From: Paraburkholderia diazotrophica
GTDB lineage: Bacteria; Pseudomonadota; Gammaproteobacteria; Burkholderiales; Burkholderiaceae
Reading direction: 5' to 3'
Assembly (NCBI RefSeq): GCF_900108945.1
Contig: NZ_FNYE01000007.1
Coordinates: 186,001 to 250,000, forward strand
Length of the DNA stretch: 64,000 nucleotides
The notes under the pieces were generated by a model. The model ran no database searches. It was given only the letters and a program-made list of their open reading frames with translations, and was not told the DNA's origin. A program made the translations under genes and the position numbers. This document shows, piece after piece, positions 1-8,292 of the stretch; positions within the stretch are counted from its first letter, which is position 1; every line of letters begins with the position of its first letter.

Positions 1-119
1 CAACGACCGCCGCTGCCTCGTCCACGAACTGGCTCTCGCGTCTGCGCGAACTCGCCATCCGCGCTGTCGAACTGCATCTGCAGCATTGCGCCGTGCTGGC
101 CGAAGCCTATCGCCGTTAA
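1..119 (+). CDS. 3' end of an unidentified CDS (cut by window edge)
   Basis: An open frame enters from the left edge (first whole codon at base 3) and stops with TAA at 117-119. The 38 visible residues end in an Arg/Leu/His/Ala-rich stretch predicted to be helical (…LRELAIRAVELHLQHCAVLAEAYRR). The codon pattern is GC-rich like the neighbours and a strong terminator follows 30 bp later, which supports a genuine gene end. The family cannot be named from this fragment. Confidence 0.5.
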   Translation, partial: TTAAASSTNWLSRLRELAIRAVELHLQHCAVLAEAYRR

Positions 120-150
120 GCATTTGCCGCTGGGCATTTCGCATAAAACA

Positions 151-180
151 AGGGGGAGTACGCGCCGTACTCCCCCTTTG
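151..180. terminator. Bidirectional rho-independent terminator
   Basis: A perfect 12-bp inverted repeat (AGGGGGAGTACG / CGTACTCCCCCT) with a 3-base CGC loop lies between two convergent genes. It is followed by TTT on the plus strand, and on the minus strand by TTGTTTT, from the AAAACA that precedes it. It would end transcription from both the left-edge gene and the lysE-like gene. Confidence 0.85.
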
Positions 181-228
181 CTCATCAGCGTTCTACGGCC
201 GGCTTGCGCGGCCGTTATGTCCGTGCGG

Positions 229-867
229 TCAGATACCCGCCTTTCTCGCCGCAAGGATCAGCCGCAGTCCGAGTGCCGCGATCGCGCCTGCGGCAATTCG
301 ATCGATCCACTTCTTTGCGCGCAAATAGACTTCGCGCGGATACCGGCTCGAAAAGCACAGCGCGACGACCGTGTACCAGCCGGCCTCCACTGCAAAGACG
401 AGCGGCGGCAGCACGAAATAGCACCATACAGGCGGATGCTGCGGCAACAGTGCCGCAAAGATACTGCCGTACCAGATCGCCGTTTTCGGATTGCTGAGCT
501 GCGTCGTCAAGCCGATCCAGAACGATTTCTTCGCGCTACGGCCGTGCGCCGCGTTAGAGCTATTCATCGCGATAGGCTGAGCCGCACCGCGCCAGATCTT
601 CGACGCGATATAGATCAGATATAGCCCGCCCGCAATTTTCAGCGCGATATAAAGCCATTCGACGGCAACGAGTAACGTATAGAGCCCGGCGAGCGCGATG
701 CCGCCAAAGAAAATCCCGCCGACGCCCATGCCGAGCGCAGTCGAGAGTCCGTCGCTGCGAGACAGGCTGATTGAATTTCGCGCGACCAGAACGAAACTCG
801 GCCCGGGAATCATCGCGCCCAGTAGCAACGCGATGAGAATGACAAATACAGCGGCGGATGCGGACAT
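229..867 (-). CDS. LysE/RhtB family amino-acid exporter
   Basis: Encodes 212 residues, the normal size for the LysE/RhtB family of inner-membrane exporters of amino acids or their analogues. About six hydrophobic segments are visible. The N-terminal family signature GAMIPGPSFVLVARNS is present, as is TTQLSNPKTAIWYGS in the middle, the usual loop before the fourth helix. The ATG at 867 was chosen because it follows GAGGAGACAAGTCG; a longer frame to 972 lacks a comparable site. The gene diverges from the sirtuin gene over a short spacer. The substrate cannot be read from sequence. Confidence 0.9.
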   Translation of the reverse strand: MSASAAVFVILIALLLGAMIPGPSFVLVARNSISLSRSDGLSTALGMGVGGIFFGGIALAGLYTLLVAVEWLYIALKIAGGLYLIYIASKIWRGAAQPIAMNSSNAAHGRSAKKSFWIGLTTQLSNPKTAIWYGSIFAALLPQHPPVWCYFVLPPLVFAVEAGWYTVVALCFSSRYPREVYLRAKKWIDRIAAGAIAALGLRLILAARKAGI

Positions 868-1005
868 CGACTTGTCTCCTCGATAGGGTGGCCACGCTGC
901 ATGAACGATGGCCTCGCGAACCATGTATCGGCTCGCGTCGCTATTGTCCAATACGCGAAGCGTGGCATACAAGACGCTTCGTGCGCGAATTGCTAGAGTA
1001 GCGCG

Positions 1006-1827
1006 ATGGACGAAAACGAACGTATCAGGCGCGCCGTGTCGTGGCTACGCGAGGCCGATGGCATGCTCGTGACCGCAGGCGCCGGCATGGGTGTCGATTC
1101 AGGCTTGCCCGATTATCGCGGCGCCGACGGATTCTGGCGCGCCTATCCCGCATTGAAACAGCAACGCCTCACCTTTCGGGACATGGCGAATCCGCGTGTG
1201 ATGGCGTTGCATCCGCGGCTTTGCTGGGGCTTTTATGGGCATCGTCTCGACCTGTACCGGCGCACGATTCCACATGAGGGCTTCGCCATGCTGCGCCGCT
1301 GGGCCGATTCGATGCCGCGCGGACTATGGGCATTCACGAGTAACGTCGACGGACAGTTTCAGAAGGCGGACTTCGACGACGCGACGATAGCCGAATGCCA
1401 CGGTTCGATTCACGTTCTGCAATGCTCGGAAGTCTGCAACGACCGGCTATGGTCCGCCCATGACGTGCGTCCCATCGTCGACGAGGCGAGCTGTGAATTG
1501 ACGAGCGATCTGCCGCGCTGCCCGGCATGCGGTGCAGTGGCGCGGCCCAATATCCTGATGTTCGGCGATTACGACTGGATCGCGCTGCGCACCGAGCAGC
1601 AGGAGGCGCGCTTGCACGCGTGGCTGTCGACGGTCGAGCGGCTCGTCGTGATCGAAATCGGCGCGGGCAAGGCCATACCGACCGTGCGTCTGTTCAGCGA
1701 GCAGAACGGGCCGCGCGTCATTCGCATCAATCCGCGCGATTTCGGCATTGCGTCGCATCTGGGCATTGGGCTTGCCAGAGGCGGAGTCGACGGCTTGAGG
1801 CTGCTCGATCGCGCGATGAATGCGTAG
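1006..1827 (+). CDS. Sir2-family NAD-dependent protein deacylase
   Basis: A 273-residue sirtuin that would remove acyl groups from protein lysines, consuming NAD. The NAD-binding signature GAGMGVDSGLPDYRG is at residues 25-39, and TSNVDGQF (111-118) replaces the usual TQNID. The catalytic His lies in CHGS (131-134). Two Cys pairs, C140/C144 and C172/C175, form the structural zinc site. NILMFGD and a late IEIGAGKAIPT segment match the second half of the Rossmann fold. It starts at ATG 1006 and converges with the HPF-like gene. Family assignment is firm; the acyl specificity is unknown. Confidence 0.93.
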   Translation: MDENERIRRAVSWLREADGMLVTAGAGMGVDSGLPDYRGADGFWRAYPALKQQRLTFRDMANPRVMALHPRLCWGFYGHRLDLYRRTIPHEGFAMLRRWADSMPRGLWAFTSNVDGQFQKADFDDATIAECHGSIHVLQCSEVCNDRLWSAHDVRPIVDEASCELTSDLPRCPACGAVARPNILMFGDYDWIALRTEQQEARLHAWLSTVERLVVIEIGAGKAIPTVRLFSEQNGPRVIRINPRDFGIASHLGIGLARGGVDGLRLLDRAMNA

Positions 1828-1884
1828 CGGGCGACACCGCGCTGGCAGTGCCGCCGACCACGCAGCCATCAACTGCATTCATCC

Positions 1885-2241
1885 TTAAGCGGAATCAGGC
1901 TGAGCGGCCCATGCGGGCTCGCGCTGGCTGAAGCGTCGCGCGGCAACACGCGTCTGCTGTCTTCGCACGATGGAACGCGCCGCGCGAGCGAGCGCCAGAT
2001 CGAGCGCGCCGCGCCAGTCTCTCGCAATCGACGTCACGACGACGGGCGTCGCATCGGGCGTCTGCACGTGGACCTGGCAGCGCTTGTCGAGCCCGCCGCG
2101 CGGGCCATTGATGTCCGAAAGACTGACCGTTGCCTTCGAAATCAGCCAGTCCAGACGTCGGAACACGAACCGGATACGTTGACGCGCGAAGCTGCGCATA
2201 CGAACAGCTTCACGATCGCGGGACTTGAACAGGACTTGCAT
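1885..2241 (-). CDS. HPF/RaiA-like ribosome-associated protein (short form)
   Basis: Encodes 118 residues starting at ATG 2241, set by an excellent AGGAGGTG site 6 bases upstream. The N-terminus (MQVLFKSRDREAVRMRSFA) and the following basic beta-alpha pattern, with LSDINGPRGGLDKRCQVHVQ in the middle, match the S30Ae/HPF family of proteins that bind the small ribosomal subunit and promote dormancy or hibernation. It lacks the C-terminal dimerisation domain of long HPF. The Arg-rich C-terminus (RRQQTRVAARRF) fits rRNA binding. Several Burkholderiales carry such divergent short paralogues beside the main hpf. Confidence 0.8.
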   Translation of the reverse strand: MQVLFKSRDREAVRMRSFARQRIRFVFRRLDWLISKATVSLSDINGPRGGLDKRCQVHVQTPDATPVVVTSIARDWRGALDLALARAARSIVRRQQTRVAARRFSQREPAWAAQPDSA

Positions 2242-2357
2242 GCGACACCTCCTTCGTGAGTACGGTTCAAGAGTACGGTGTCGACGTGTCCGGAAAAAGC
2301 AGAAATAGCGGAACGGAAAGTTCGGAAAAATCGAAGCCTGCGCTACAGCCAGAACAG

Positions 2358-3242
2358 TCAGCCCAAAGCGGAAGCCAGTACCTTTTGCGTCAACGGATGA
2401 TGGCGTCCGCGCCGCGACACGATCGCGTGAATCTCCTCTTTCACATCGGGCGACCGGCCTAGCCAGCGCAAGCTGCGATGGATCGGGTCGTTGCGCTCGG
2501 CGCCGAATGCCGCGAGTGGAAACACGCCGAGGCCTCGCGATGCGAATAGCGCCATCAACGCGCTGTCTTCGAACTCGCCCGCGATACGCGGCCGTATGCC
2601 TTCCGCTTCGAACCAGCGCTCGAGCCGTGAGCGCAGAGAAGAATGTCCCGTCGGCAGCAAGACGGGCAGGCTCGCGAGACATTGCGGGAAGTGGTCGATG
2701 GCGCTCTTGCGCACGTTAGCCGCCGGTCCATACCAGTCGATCGGCGATGCGATCAGGCGTTCGCTCGACAGCCGCAAGTTCGCGTTATGTGGCGCCGCGT
2801 GACTGGACAGCACGAGATCCAGATGATGGTGCGCGAGTTCGGCTAGCAACTGCTCGGCTTCTCCCTCGTGACAGAGCAGCCGCAGCGCCGGCGCATCCAG
2901 CACGGGCGCGAGGATCGCATGGGCGGCCAGCTTCGAGATGCCATCCGTCAGACCGACCGCGAAGCGCGCGACCGCTCCGCTTGCGGCCTCGCGTACTTCG
3001 TCGTGCAGCGTGCTGCCGAGCTGAAAGATTTCTTCCGCGCGTGCGAACGCTGCCTGGCCGGCCTCCGTCATCGCGACGCCGCGGCCCGCCGGCTTCAGCA
3101 ACTGATGACCGAGCGATTTTTCCAGTTCGCGTACCTGCGCGCTAATGGTCTGCACGGCCATGTCGAGCCGTTCGGCGGCGCGCGCAAATCCGCCTTCCTT
3201 CACAACGACCCAGAAATAGTGCAGGTGCCGGTAGTTGAGCAT
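2358..3242 (-). CDS. nhaR: LysR-family regulator of the NhaR type
   Basis: A 294-residue LysR regulator. The winged helix-turn-helix occupies about residues 1-62 and has the NhaR-type opening NYRHLHYFWVVVKEGGFARA and QLLKPAGRGVAMTEAG rather than the generic LysR pattern. A substrate-binding domain fills the rest, with GEFEDSALMALFASRGLGVFPL near the end as in NhaR proteins. NhaR activates sodium/proton antiporter genes in enterobacteria; no nhaA is visible here, so the target is unknown. The start at 3242 follows GAGGCCCCCAA. It is divergent from the terC gene across a spacer of about 150 bp. Confidence 0.85.
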   Translation of the reverse strand: MLNYRHLHYFWVVVKEGGFARAAERLDMAVQTISAQVRELEKSLGHQLLKPAGRGVAMTEAGQAAFARAEEIFQLGSTLHDEVREAASGAVARFAVGLTDGISKLAAHAILAPVLDAPALRLLCHEGEAEQLLAELAHHHLDLVLSSHAAPHNANLRLSSERLIASPIDWYGPAANVRKSAIDHFPQCLASLPVLLPTGHSSLRSRLERWFEAEGIRPRIAGEFEDSALMALFASRGLGVFPLAAFGAERNDPIHRSLRWLGRSPDVKEEIHAIVSRRGRHHPLTQKVLASALG

Positions 3243-3391
3243 TTGGGGGCCTCGTGTACTTCGAAAAATACGAATCAACCGTCAGATTATCACTGGTTTT
3301 TTCGACGCCTCGCGTGATGGATGATTCGCTTTACAGGCTGTGAACCAGTAATCGGCCGTTTTCCTTCAACCCCGGACAACAACGCGCGCAA

Positions 3392-4198
3392 ATGGACTCC
3401 CTGTTGACTCTCGTCGCCGATCCCGCGGCATGGGCGGCACTCGTGACACTCATCGTGATGGAAGTCGTGCTCGGCATCGACAACCTGATCTTCATTTCCA
3501 TTCTGAGCAACAAGCTCCCTGAAGCGCAGCGCGCACGGACGCAGCGCATCGGCATCATGCTCGCGCTCGTGATGCGTCTCGGCCTGCTTGGTACCGTCGC
3601 GTGGATTGCGCGCCTGACGGAACCGGTGTTTTCCCTGTTCGACCATGCGTTCTCATGGCGAGACCTGATTCTGCTCGCGGGCGGTTTGTTCCTGGTGTGG
3701 AAGGCGACGCGTGAAATGCACCATCACGTGAGCCACGATGCCGATGTGTCGAATGCGGCCGTGCGTGTCGGCGGACTGACGGCGACGGCTGCAATCGGCC
3801 AGATCCTGCTGCTCGACCTCGTGTTCTCCGTCGACAGCATCATTACGGCCGTCGGCATGACGGACCATCTGCCCATCATGTTCATCGCGGTGATTGCGGC
3901 TGTCACGGCGATGCTGTTCGCGGCGGCTCCGTTGTCGAAGTTCATCGAGGGCAATCCGACCATCGTCACGCTGGCGCTCGCGTTCCTGCTGGTGATCGCG
4001 ATGACGCTGATCGCGGAAGGATTCGGTTCGCACGTGCCGAAGGGTTACATCTATGCGGCGATGGCTTTTGCGGGCTTCGTCGAAGGCATGAACATGCTGG
4101 CGCGCCGCAGACGGATAAAGCGTGAACACAGCACGGCTGCACACGCGGCAGCACATGCAACAAACCCGAATCACCGGGATACCGAACTCGTGAAATGA
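3392..4198 (+). CDS. TerC family integral membrane protein
   Basis: A 268-residue membrane protein with about seven hydrophobic segments. The two acidic family motifs are present: GIDNLIF (residues 28-34) in the first helix and LVFSVDSI near the middle, which probably line a cation path. TerC relatives include tellurite-resistance proteins and bacterial manganese exporters (MeeY/Alx type). The C-terminal tail is basic and His-rich, ending in the cytoplasm. A zinc-ribbon protein begins 13 bp downstream, so the two are probably co-transcribed. I looked for a manganese riboswitch upstream and did not find one. Confidence 0.9.
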   Translation: MDSLLTLVADPAAWAALVTLIVMEVVLGIDNLIFISILSNKLPEAQRARTQRIGIMLALVMRLGLLGTVAWIARLTEPVFSLFDHAFSWRDLILLAGGLFLVWKATREMHHHVSHDADVSNAAVRVGGLTATAAIGQILLLDLVFSVDSIITAVGMTDHLPIMFIAVIAAVTAMLFAAAPLSKFIEGNPTIVTLALAFLLVIAMTLIAEGFGSHVPKGYIYAAMAFAGFVEGMNMLARRRRIKREHSTAAHAAAHATNPNHRDTELVK

Positions 4199-4211
4199 AA
4201 GGAGCAACGCA

Positions 4212-4526
4212 ATGAAATGCCCCGTTTGCAAGACCCCCGATCTTCTGATGACCGAGCGGCAGAACATCGAAATCGATTACTGCCCGACATGCCGCGGCGT
4301 ATGGCTCGATCGCGGCGAACTCGACAAGCTGATCGGCCAGATGCAGGACGCGCCCGAGTCGCAGCGCGCAGACGCGGAGCACGAGCGTCACGCGCGCTAT
4401 AGCGATCGCGATGTGCGGCGTGAACAGGAGTGGGGCCGGCGTCACGAATCGCACGACGACAGTCGCAAGCATTACGATGCGCGCCGCAAGAAGAAGTCGC
4501 TGTTCGATATGTTCGATTTCGATTGA
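4212..4526 (+). CDS. Zinc-ribbon (TFIIB-type) protein
   Basis: A 104-residue soluble protein. Residues 1-40 form a TFIIB-type zinc ribbon with paired cysteines CPVCKT and CPTCRGVWLDRGEL, the standard signature of the zf-TFIIB family. The rest is a charged linker rich in Arg, Asp, His and Glu, ending in a short KKKSLFDMFDFD tail. The start follows AAAGGAGCAACGCA, a strong ribosome site. It sits 13 bp after terC. The ribbon is certain; its partner and function are not known. Confidence 0.88.
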   Translation: MKCPVCKTPDLLMTERQNIEIDYCPTCRGVWLDRGELDKLIGQMQDAPESQRADAEHERHARYSDRDVRREQEWGRRHESHDDSRKHYDARRKKKSLFDMFDFD

Positions 4527-4547
4527 GCGTCGACGTCGTCCGACTGC

Positions 4548-4581
4548 GTTGCGTCCTGCGCCCCACGGCGCCGGGCGCAAC
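4548..4581 (+). terminator. GC-rich stem-loop after the terC unit
   Basis: GTTGCGTCCTGCGC pairs with GCGCCGGGCGCAAC over 14 positions with one mismatch and one G-U pair, closing a 6-base loop, 22 bases after the zinc-ribbon stop codon. There is no T-run after it, so it may act as a weak terminator or as a 3' RNA stabiliser. Confidence 0.4.
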
Positions 4582-4639
4582 GCCGATGATGTGAGCGGCG
4601 GGCGCGTGCGCGATCCATGCGTTCCTGAGCCAATAATCA

Positions 4640-4948
4640 CAGAAGCATGCGTTGCTCGTCGCCGAAATCGCGCGAACGACGGGGCCGGCCGGTCGCTTCA
4701 CGCGCATTCCGATGGCGGATTACGTCACTGCGCTCGAAGAAGCACAACTGCCGCATGATGTCATCGGATTGCTTCGCTGCCTGTTCACGGAAATGCTCGA
4801 CGGGCGCAATGCTTCCGTGCGGGACGGCGTGCTTCGTACGCTGGGGCGGCGTCCACGGGAATTCGGCGACCAGGCGCGCGCAACGGTGGTGACTGATGTC
4901 CGGACGCCAGCCGTGGAGCAACGGAACGGCAACGGTCGCAAGCTCTGA
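4640..4948 (+). pseudogene. Remnant of an NmrA/azoreductase-type NAD(P)-dependent oxidoreductase
   Basis: A frame of about 100 codons resembles only the C-terminal third of NmrA-like NAD(P)H oxidoreductases: LVAEIARTTGPAGRFTRIPM, then LEEAQLPHDVIGLLRCLFTE, LDGRNASVRDGVLRTLGRRP and REFGDQARAT. The N-terminal Rossmann domain with its GxxGxxG motif is absent; the upstream 110 bp hold only the terC-unit hairpin. There is no ribosome site or good start codon. I read this as the surviving 3' end of a deleted gene. Intact relatives end at about the same point, so the stop at 4946-4948 looks original apart from a short odd tail. Confidence 0.65.
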
Positions 4949-5123
4949 TCCGCCTGGTTTTTCCGGTCTGGAACGAAAGAGAAGAGGCAAAGGCATCGTC
5001 ATACGTATTCGCTTCCGACGAAAATCGAATCGGCCTATCGCTAGCGCACCGACGTGACATACGATCGACACATCGGTGTGAGTGCGATATTTTCGTGGCA
5101 GTTTTTGCCGGTGGAGAGCACGT

Positions 5124-5429
5124 ATGGCAGGCGATTTCGATGGCCGGGTGACGACGCTGCTCGTGAGAGTAACGGGCACGGTTCAGGGCGTGGGGTACAG
5201 GGCGGCGTGCGTGCAACAGGCGGCCGTGCTCGGTGTCGCGGGCTGGGTGCGCAACCGGATGGACGGTTCCGTCGAGGCGCTGCTCCAGGGCGCGCCGGAG
5301 CAGGTGCGCGCGATGTGCGACTGGATGATCGACGGCATGCCCGTGGCGCTCGTCGACAGGATGGAAATCGAAGAGCTTGCGCCGCCTTTTACGCGGTTCG
5401 ATGCGTTCAGGCAGATTCCCGATGCGTAG
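5124..5429 (+). CDS. acyP: Acylphosphatase
   Basis: A 101-residue acylphosphatase, which hydrolyses the carboxyl-phosphate bond of acyl phosphates such as acetyl phosphate. The phosphate-binding loop GTVQGVGYR (residues 18-26) ends in the catalytic Arg, and the second motif GWVRNRMDGSVEALLQG (40-56) carries the catalytic Asn (N44). The length is typical, with a few extra N-terminal residues. ATG 5124 follows GGAGAGCACGT. The protein should be soluble. It is a stand-alone gene, preceded by the oxidoreductase remnant. Confidence 0.95.
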   Translation: MAGDFDGRVTTLLVRVTGTVQGVGYRAACVQQAAVLGVAGWVRNRMDGSVEALLQGAPEQVRAMCDWMIDGMPVALVDRMEIEELAPPFTRFDAFRQIPDA

Positions 5430-5486
5430 ATACGCGCATTCTGCGCGCCATAGACTATGTTTGATGGGCCTTCGGAGAATTCGACA

Positions 5487-6497
5487 ATGGGTCTATTGCG
5501 CAGGCTGTTCAATCGCGAGCGGGGCCACGTTTCAACGGTCGACGCCGCGCGTATCGACGAAGCGGTCGAGCGCATTCTCGCCATTCATCCACGGCTGAAG
5601 CTGGCGAGCCATTACCGGCGTCGCCTGAAACGGCCTGTCGCAGCAACGCTCCAGTACGTCGACGAGCTGATCGCCTCGCTGCCCGCGACGCTCGAGGCCA
5701 ATGCCGCCGCGTGGTCCAGCAATCCCTGTCTGCGCGCGTTCTTTGCGACACCGGACGATATCGCGCGCGCGTTCGGCCGCTCCGAGGCGGTGCGCGCCTT
5801 TTTCGAGCAGAACCCCGCTGCACTGGACGTGTACGGAACGCTCGGGATGGCCTTGAACGAGCGTCATGTACTCGGCGTCGCGATGGAGGGCGACACCGTG
5901 CGCCATGACGTCGTACAGACGACGTTGTCCTTCAGCGATCATCGCGTGAGGATATGCGGACGCGCGGAATCTGAGTTGCGCGAGGAACTGGTGCGGCGGC
6001 TGATCGACCAGATGGCGCTGGAAGGGCTTTCCCGGCTGGCGACCGATCGCGCGGAACGTCTCGCTCGGGGACGCGAACTGATGCAGGAGCGCGTCGCTTT
6101 GCTGCATCAGCAGGGCACGGGTATTCGGGCCGTCGTCGGCGGCGACGGTGCGACCCCGGAAGAACTCACGCGCGTGCAGGCGCAGATTGCGGAGAACGCG
6201 GAAAGTCTCGCGGCGCTCAGAGTGCCGACGGAAACCATCGAGCTCGACCTGAAGGGCGTGTGTGAAGTGTTGAGCAATCCATCGGAGCACGTCTACGTCA
6301 AGACGCGGCACATTCGGATCGACATGATGAACGTGATCCAGAAGGCGAACGTGCAAGGCGCGCGCGAAATCGAATTTCATTTCGCGCGCATTCCCGGTCC
6401 CAGGCCGGAAACGCGTGCCTTCGCACTGGTCCGCTTTAGCCGTGCGGACTTGCCGCCAGGTGGATTGAATATCGACGCGGCGATGCGCGCCCTATAA
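5487..6497 (+). CDS. Conserved hypothetical protein
   Basis: I do not recognise the family. The product is 336 residues, soluble, and has no signal peptide or membrane span. The first half is mostly helical with repeated Arg-rich segments (SHYRRRLKRPVAATLQYVDE), and a mid-region resembles a four-helix or coiled segment (residues about 190-260). The last 60 residues look like an alpha/beta module ending in LPPGGLNIDAAMRAL. ATG 5487 follows CGGAGAATTCGACA; an in-frame ATG at 5457 lacks a site. It stands between acylphosphatase and a small secreted protein. Coding potential is clear from codon use and length. Confidence 0.75.
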   Translation: MGLLRRLFNRERGHVSTVDAARIDEAVERILAIHPRLKLASHYRRRLKRPVAATLQYVDELIASLPATLEANAAAWSSNPCLRAFFATPDDIARAFGRSEAVRAFFEQNPAALDVYGTLGMALNERHVLGVAMEGDTVRHDVVQTTLSFSDHRVRICGRAESELREELVRRLIDQMALEGLSRLATDRAERLARGRELMQERVALLHQQGTGIRAVVGGDGATPEELTRVQAQIAENAESLAALRVPTETIELDLKGVCEVLSNPSEHVYVKTRHIRIDMMNVIQKANVQGAREIEFHFARIPGPRPETRAFALVRFSRADLPPGGLNIDAAMRAL

Positions 6498-6530
6498 CAT
6501 TCAATATGAAAGCCGGCAGCGGAGGAGACC

Positions 6531-6773
6531 ATGAACCGATTCGATCTGGCTGTACGGGCAGTCGCGGCAAGCGCCGCCGCTTCATTTACCGTTTCGTTTG
6601 CCGTTTTGTTTACTGCGGCGCCCGCCGCCGTCGCGCAGCCGGCCGCAACGAAGCAGATGCAGGACGCGCAACGCAAGGCAGAGCAAAAGGCGCGCGAAGC
6701 AAGGAAGCAAGCCGGGCAACAGCAAGCAGAACCTCAACAGCACCAGAAAGACAAGCCCGCTTCCGCGCCTTGA
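6531..6773 (+). CDS. Small secreted Gln/Lys-rich protein
   Basis: Encodes 80 residues. A signal peptide covers about residues 1-36: a basic start, a hydrophobic Ala/Val/Phe core, and a probable cleavage after AAVAQ. The mature part is a short, highly charged, probably helical stretch of Lys, Gln, Ala and Glu (KQMQDAQRKAEQKAREARKQ) ending in a disordered tail. ATG follows GGAGGAGACC, a strong ribosome site. No enzymatic motif is present, and the function is unknown. Confidence 0.7.
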   Translation: MNRFDLAVRAVAASAAASFTVSFAVLFTAAPAAVAQPAATKQMQDAQRKAEQKAREARKQAGQQQAEPQQHQKDKPASAP

Positions 6774-6975
6774 GAAATAGCGCGTTGCAATTTTCGATTT
6801 GATCGCTGTCGCCGTTTCGCATTTCGCAGCATCGATTCATCTTTCTGAACGGACGCAATGCGTTTTCGCGCTGGCATTTGCCGCGCGCGAGCGCACAATA
6901 AGATCATTGAGTGCGTCATGTCGTGCAGCGCATCGTCGAAGTGATGAGCCGACTGTCCAAAAGGAGAAAATTGCT

Positions 6976-7233
6976 ATGGCTGAACTATGGGTAGGCAATG
7001 TCGAAGACAGCACGACGGATGAGGAAATCAAGACCTTTCTTTGCCACTACGGGTTTCCGCCTTTCGATACGATTCAGCGCGTCGAAGGAACGGGCGAGCA
7101 TCCTGCCGTCGTGCTCGGTTTCAACGACATAGCTTCGCACGTGCTGCAGAGTCTGCAGCCACGCGTGCACAACATGTTCTGGAAGAGCCGTACGCTGGTG
7201 GTGCAGGTCGTGCCCGGGCGCGACGAGACCTGA
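6976..7233 (+). CDS. RRM-like RNA-binding protein
   Basis: An 85-residue single-domain protein starting at ATG 6976 after AAGGAGAAAATTGCT. The opening AELWVGNVEDSTTDEEIKTF matches the first strand (RNP2 position) and helix of an RNA-recognition motif, and the beta-alpha-beta order continues to the end. RNP1 is poorly conserved: the aromatic residues usual on strand 3 are not obvious (EHPAVVLGFND). RNA binding is therefore inferred from fold resemblance rather than from intact contact residues. It lies 160 bp before the polyphosphate kinase gene. Confidence 0.7.
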   Translation: MAELWVGNVEDSTTDEEIKTFLCHYGFPPFDTIQRVEGTGEHPAVVLGFNDIASHVLQSLQPRVHNMFWKSRTLVVQVVPGRDET

Positions 7234-7392
7234 AGACGTTTCCGGCCGCATGGCATCGCGCAGTGCTGCGCGTGCGGGCAGCTTCGCGGCTGCGTCGTGC
7301 ACGGCTGTGCAAACGGCTTCGACGGCCAATGCGGCGCGTTCGTCAACAACCAGTCAGCAACCATTTTGCGTGGCAGTCACGGGAGATCAACG

Positions 7393-8277
7393 ATGGCTGA
7401 GATGAGGAATGACAAGACAAGGAATGACAGAAACGGCGCGAATGGCAAGCACGGCGCGAATGGCAGGCACGCCGAAAAAGCTCTCGAAGCGCTGGCGGCG
7501 CACGGGCGCCTGAAGAACAGGCAATATGAAAAAGAACTCGCGTTGCTTCACATCGAACTGGTGAAGCTTCAGGAGTGGGTCGTGCAAACGGGCGCGAAAG
7601 TGTGCGTGATCTTCGAAGGGCGCGACAGTGCTGGCAAGGGCGGAACGATCAAGGCGATCACCGAGCGCGTGAGTCCGCGAGTTTTCCGCGTCATCGCGCT
7701 GCCCGCGCCGACCGACCGCGAGAAGACGCAGATGTATATCCAGCGCTATCTTCCGCATTTACCGGCTGCCGGCGAGATCGTTCTTTTCGATCGAAGCTGG
7801 TACAACCGCGCGGGCGTCGAGCGCGTAATGGGCTTTTGCACGGAAGAGCAGGTGGAGCACTTCTTCAAGGCGGTGCCGCTCATCGAGCACGCAATCATCG
7901 GCTCGGGCATCATTCTTCTGAAGTACTGGCTCGAAGTCAGCGAGGAAGAGCAGACGCGACGGCTCCAGGCGCGTATCACCGACGAGCGGAAGACATGGAA
8001 ACTCACGCCGATGGATTTGCGCTCGTATAGCCGCTGGTATGACTATTCGCGCGCGCGGGACGACATGTTCGCCGCCACCGATACCGAGCAGGCACCCTGG
8101 CACGTCGTCCGATCGGACGACAAGAAACGCGCACGCCTGAACCTGATCACGCATCTGCTGAACAGCGTTCCGTACAAGACGATGCCGCGCGAGAAGGTGA
8201 AGTTGCCGAAGCGGCAAAAGCCCGAAGGTTATCGGGAATCGAACCGGCCACTTCGATACGTTCCCGAAAAGTACTGA
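7393..8277 (+). CDS. ppk2: Polyphosphate kinase 2 (class I)
   Basis: A 294-residue PPK2, which uses polyphosphate to phosphorylate nucleoside diphosphates (or the reverse). Walker A is GRDSAGKGG at residues 76-84 and Walker B is FDRSWYNR at 132-139; the lid segment ITDERKTWKLTPMDLRS follows. Single-domain length and motifs match class I enzymes. The first 30 residues are a low-complexity Asn/Gly/Lys-rich tail. ATG 7393 follows GGGAGATCAACG; an upstream in-frame ATG at 7297 has no site. The TAXI gene follows by 15 bp, so a shared transcript is likely. Confidence 0.93.
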   Translation: MAEMRNDKTRNDRNGANGKHGANGRHAEKALEALAAHGRLKNRQYEKELALLHIELVKLQEWVVQTGAKVCVIFEGRDSAGKGGTIKAITERVSPRVFRVIALPAPTDREKTQMYIQRYLPHLPAAGEIVLFDRSWYNRAGVERVMGFCTEEQVEHFFKAVPLIEHAIIGSGIILLKYWLEVSEEEQTRRLQARITDERKTWKLTPMDLRSYSRWYDYSRARDDMFAATDTEQAPWHVVRSDDKKRARLNLITHLLNSVPYKTMPREKVKLPKRQKPEGYRESNRPLRYVPEKY

Positions 8278-8292
8278 AACCCTGCAGGGACG

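Noticed and set aside
3304..3391. Possible yybP-ykoY manganese riboswitch before the terC gene
   Set aside because: The leader is short and the conserved GGGGAG and loop motifs of that riboswitch are not present.
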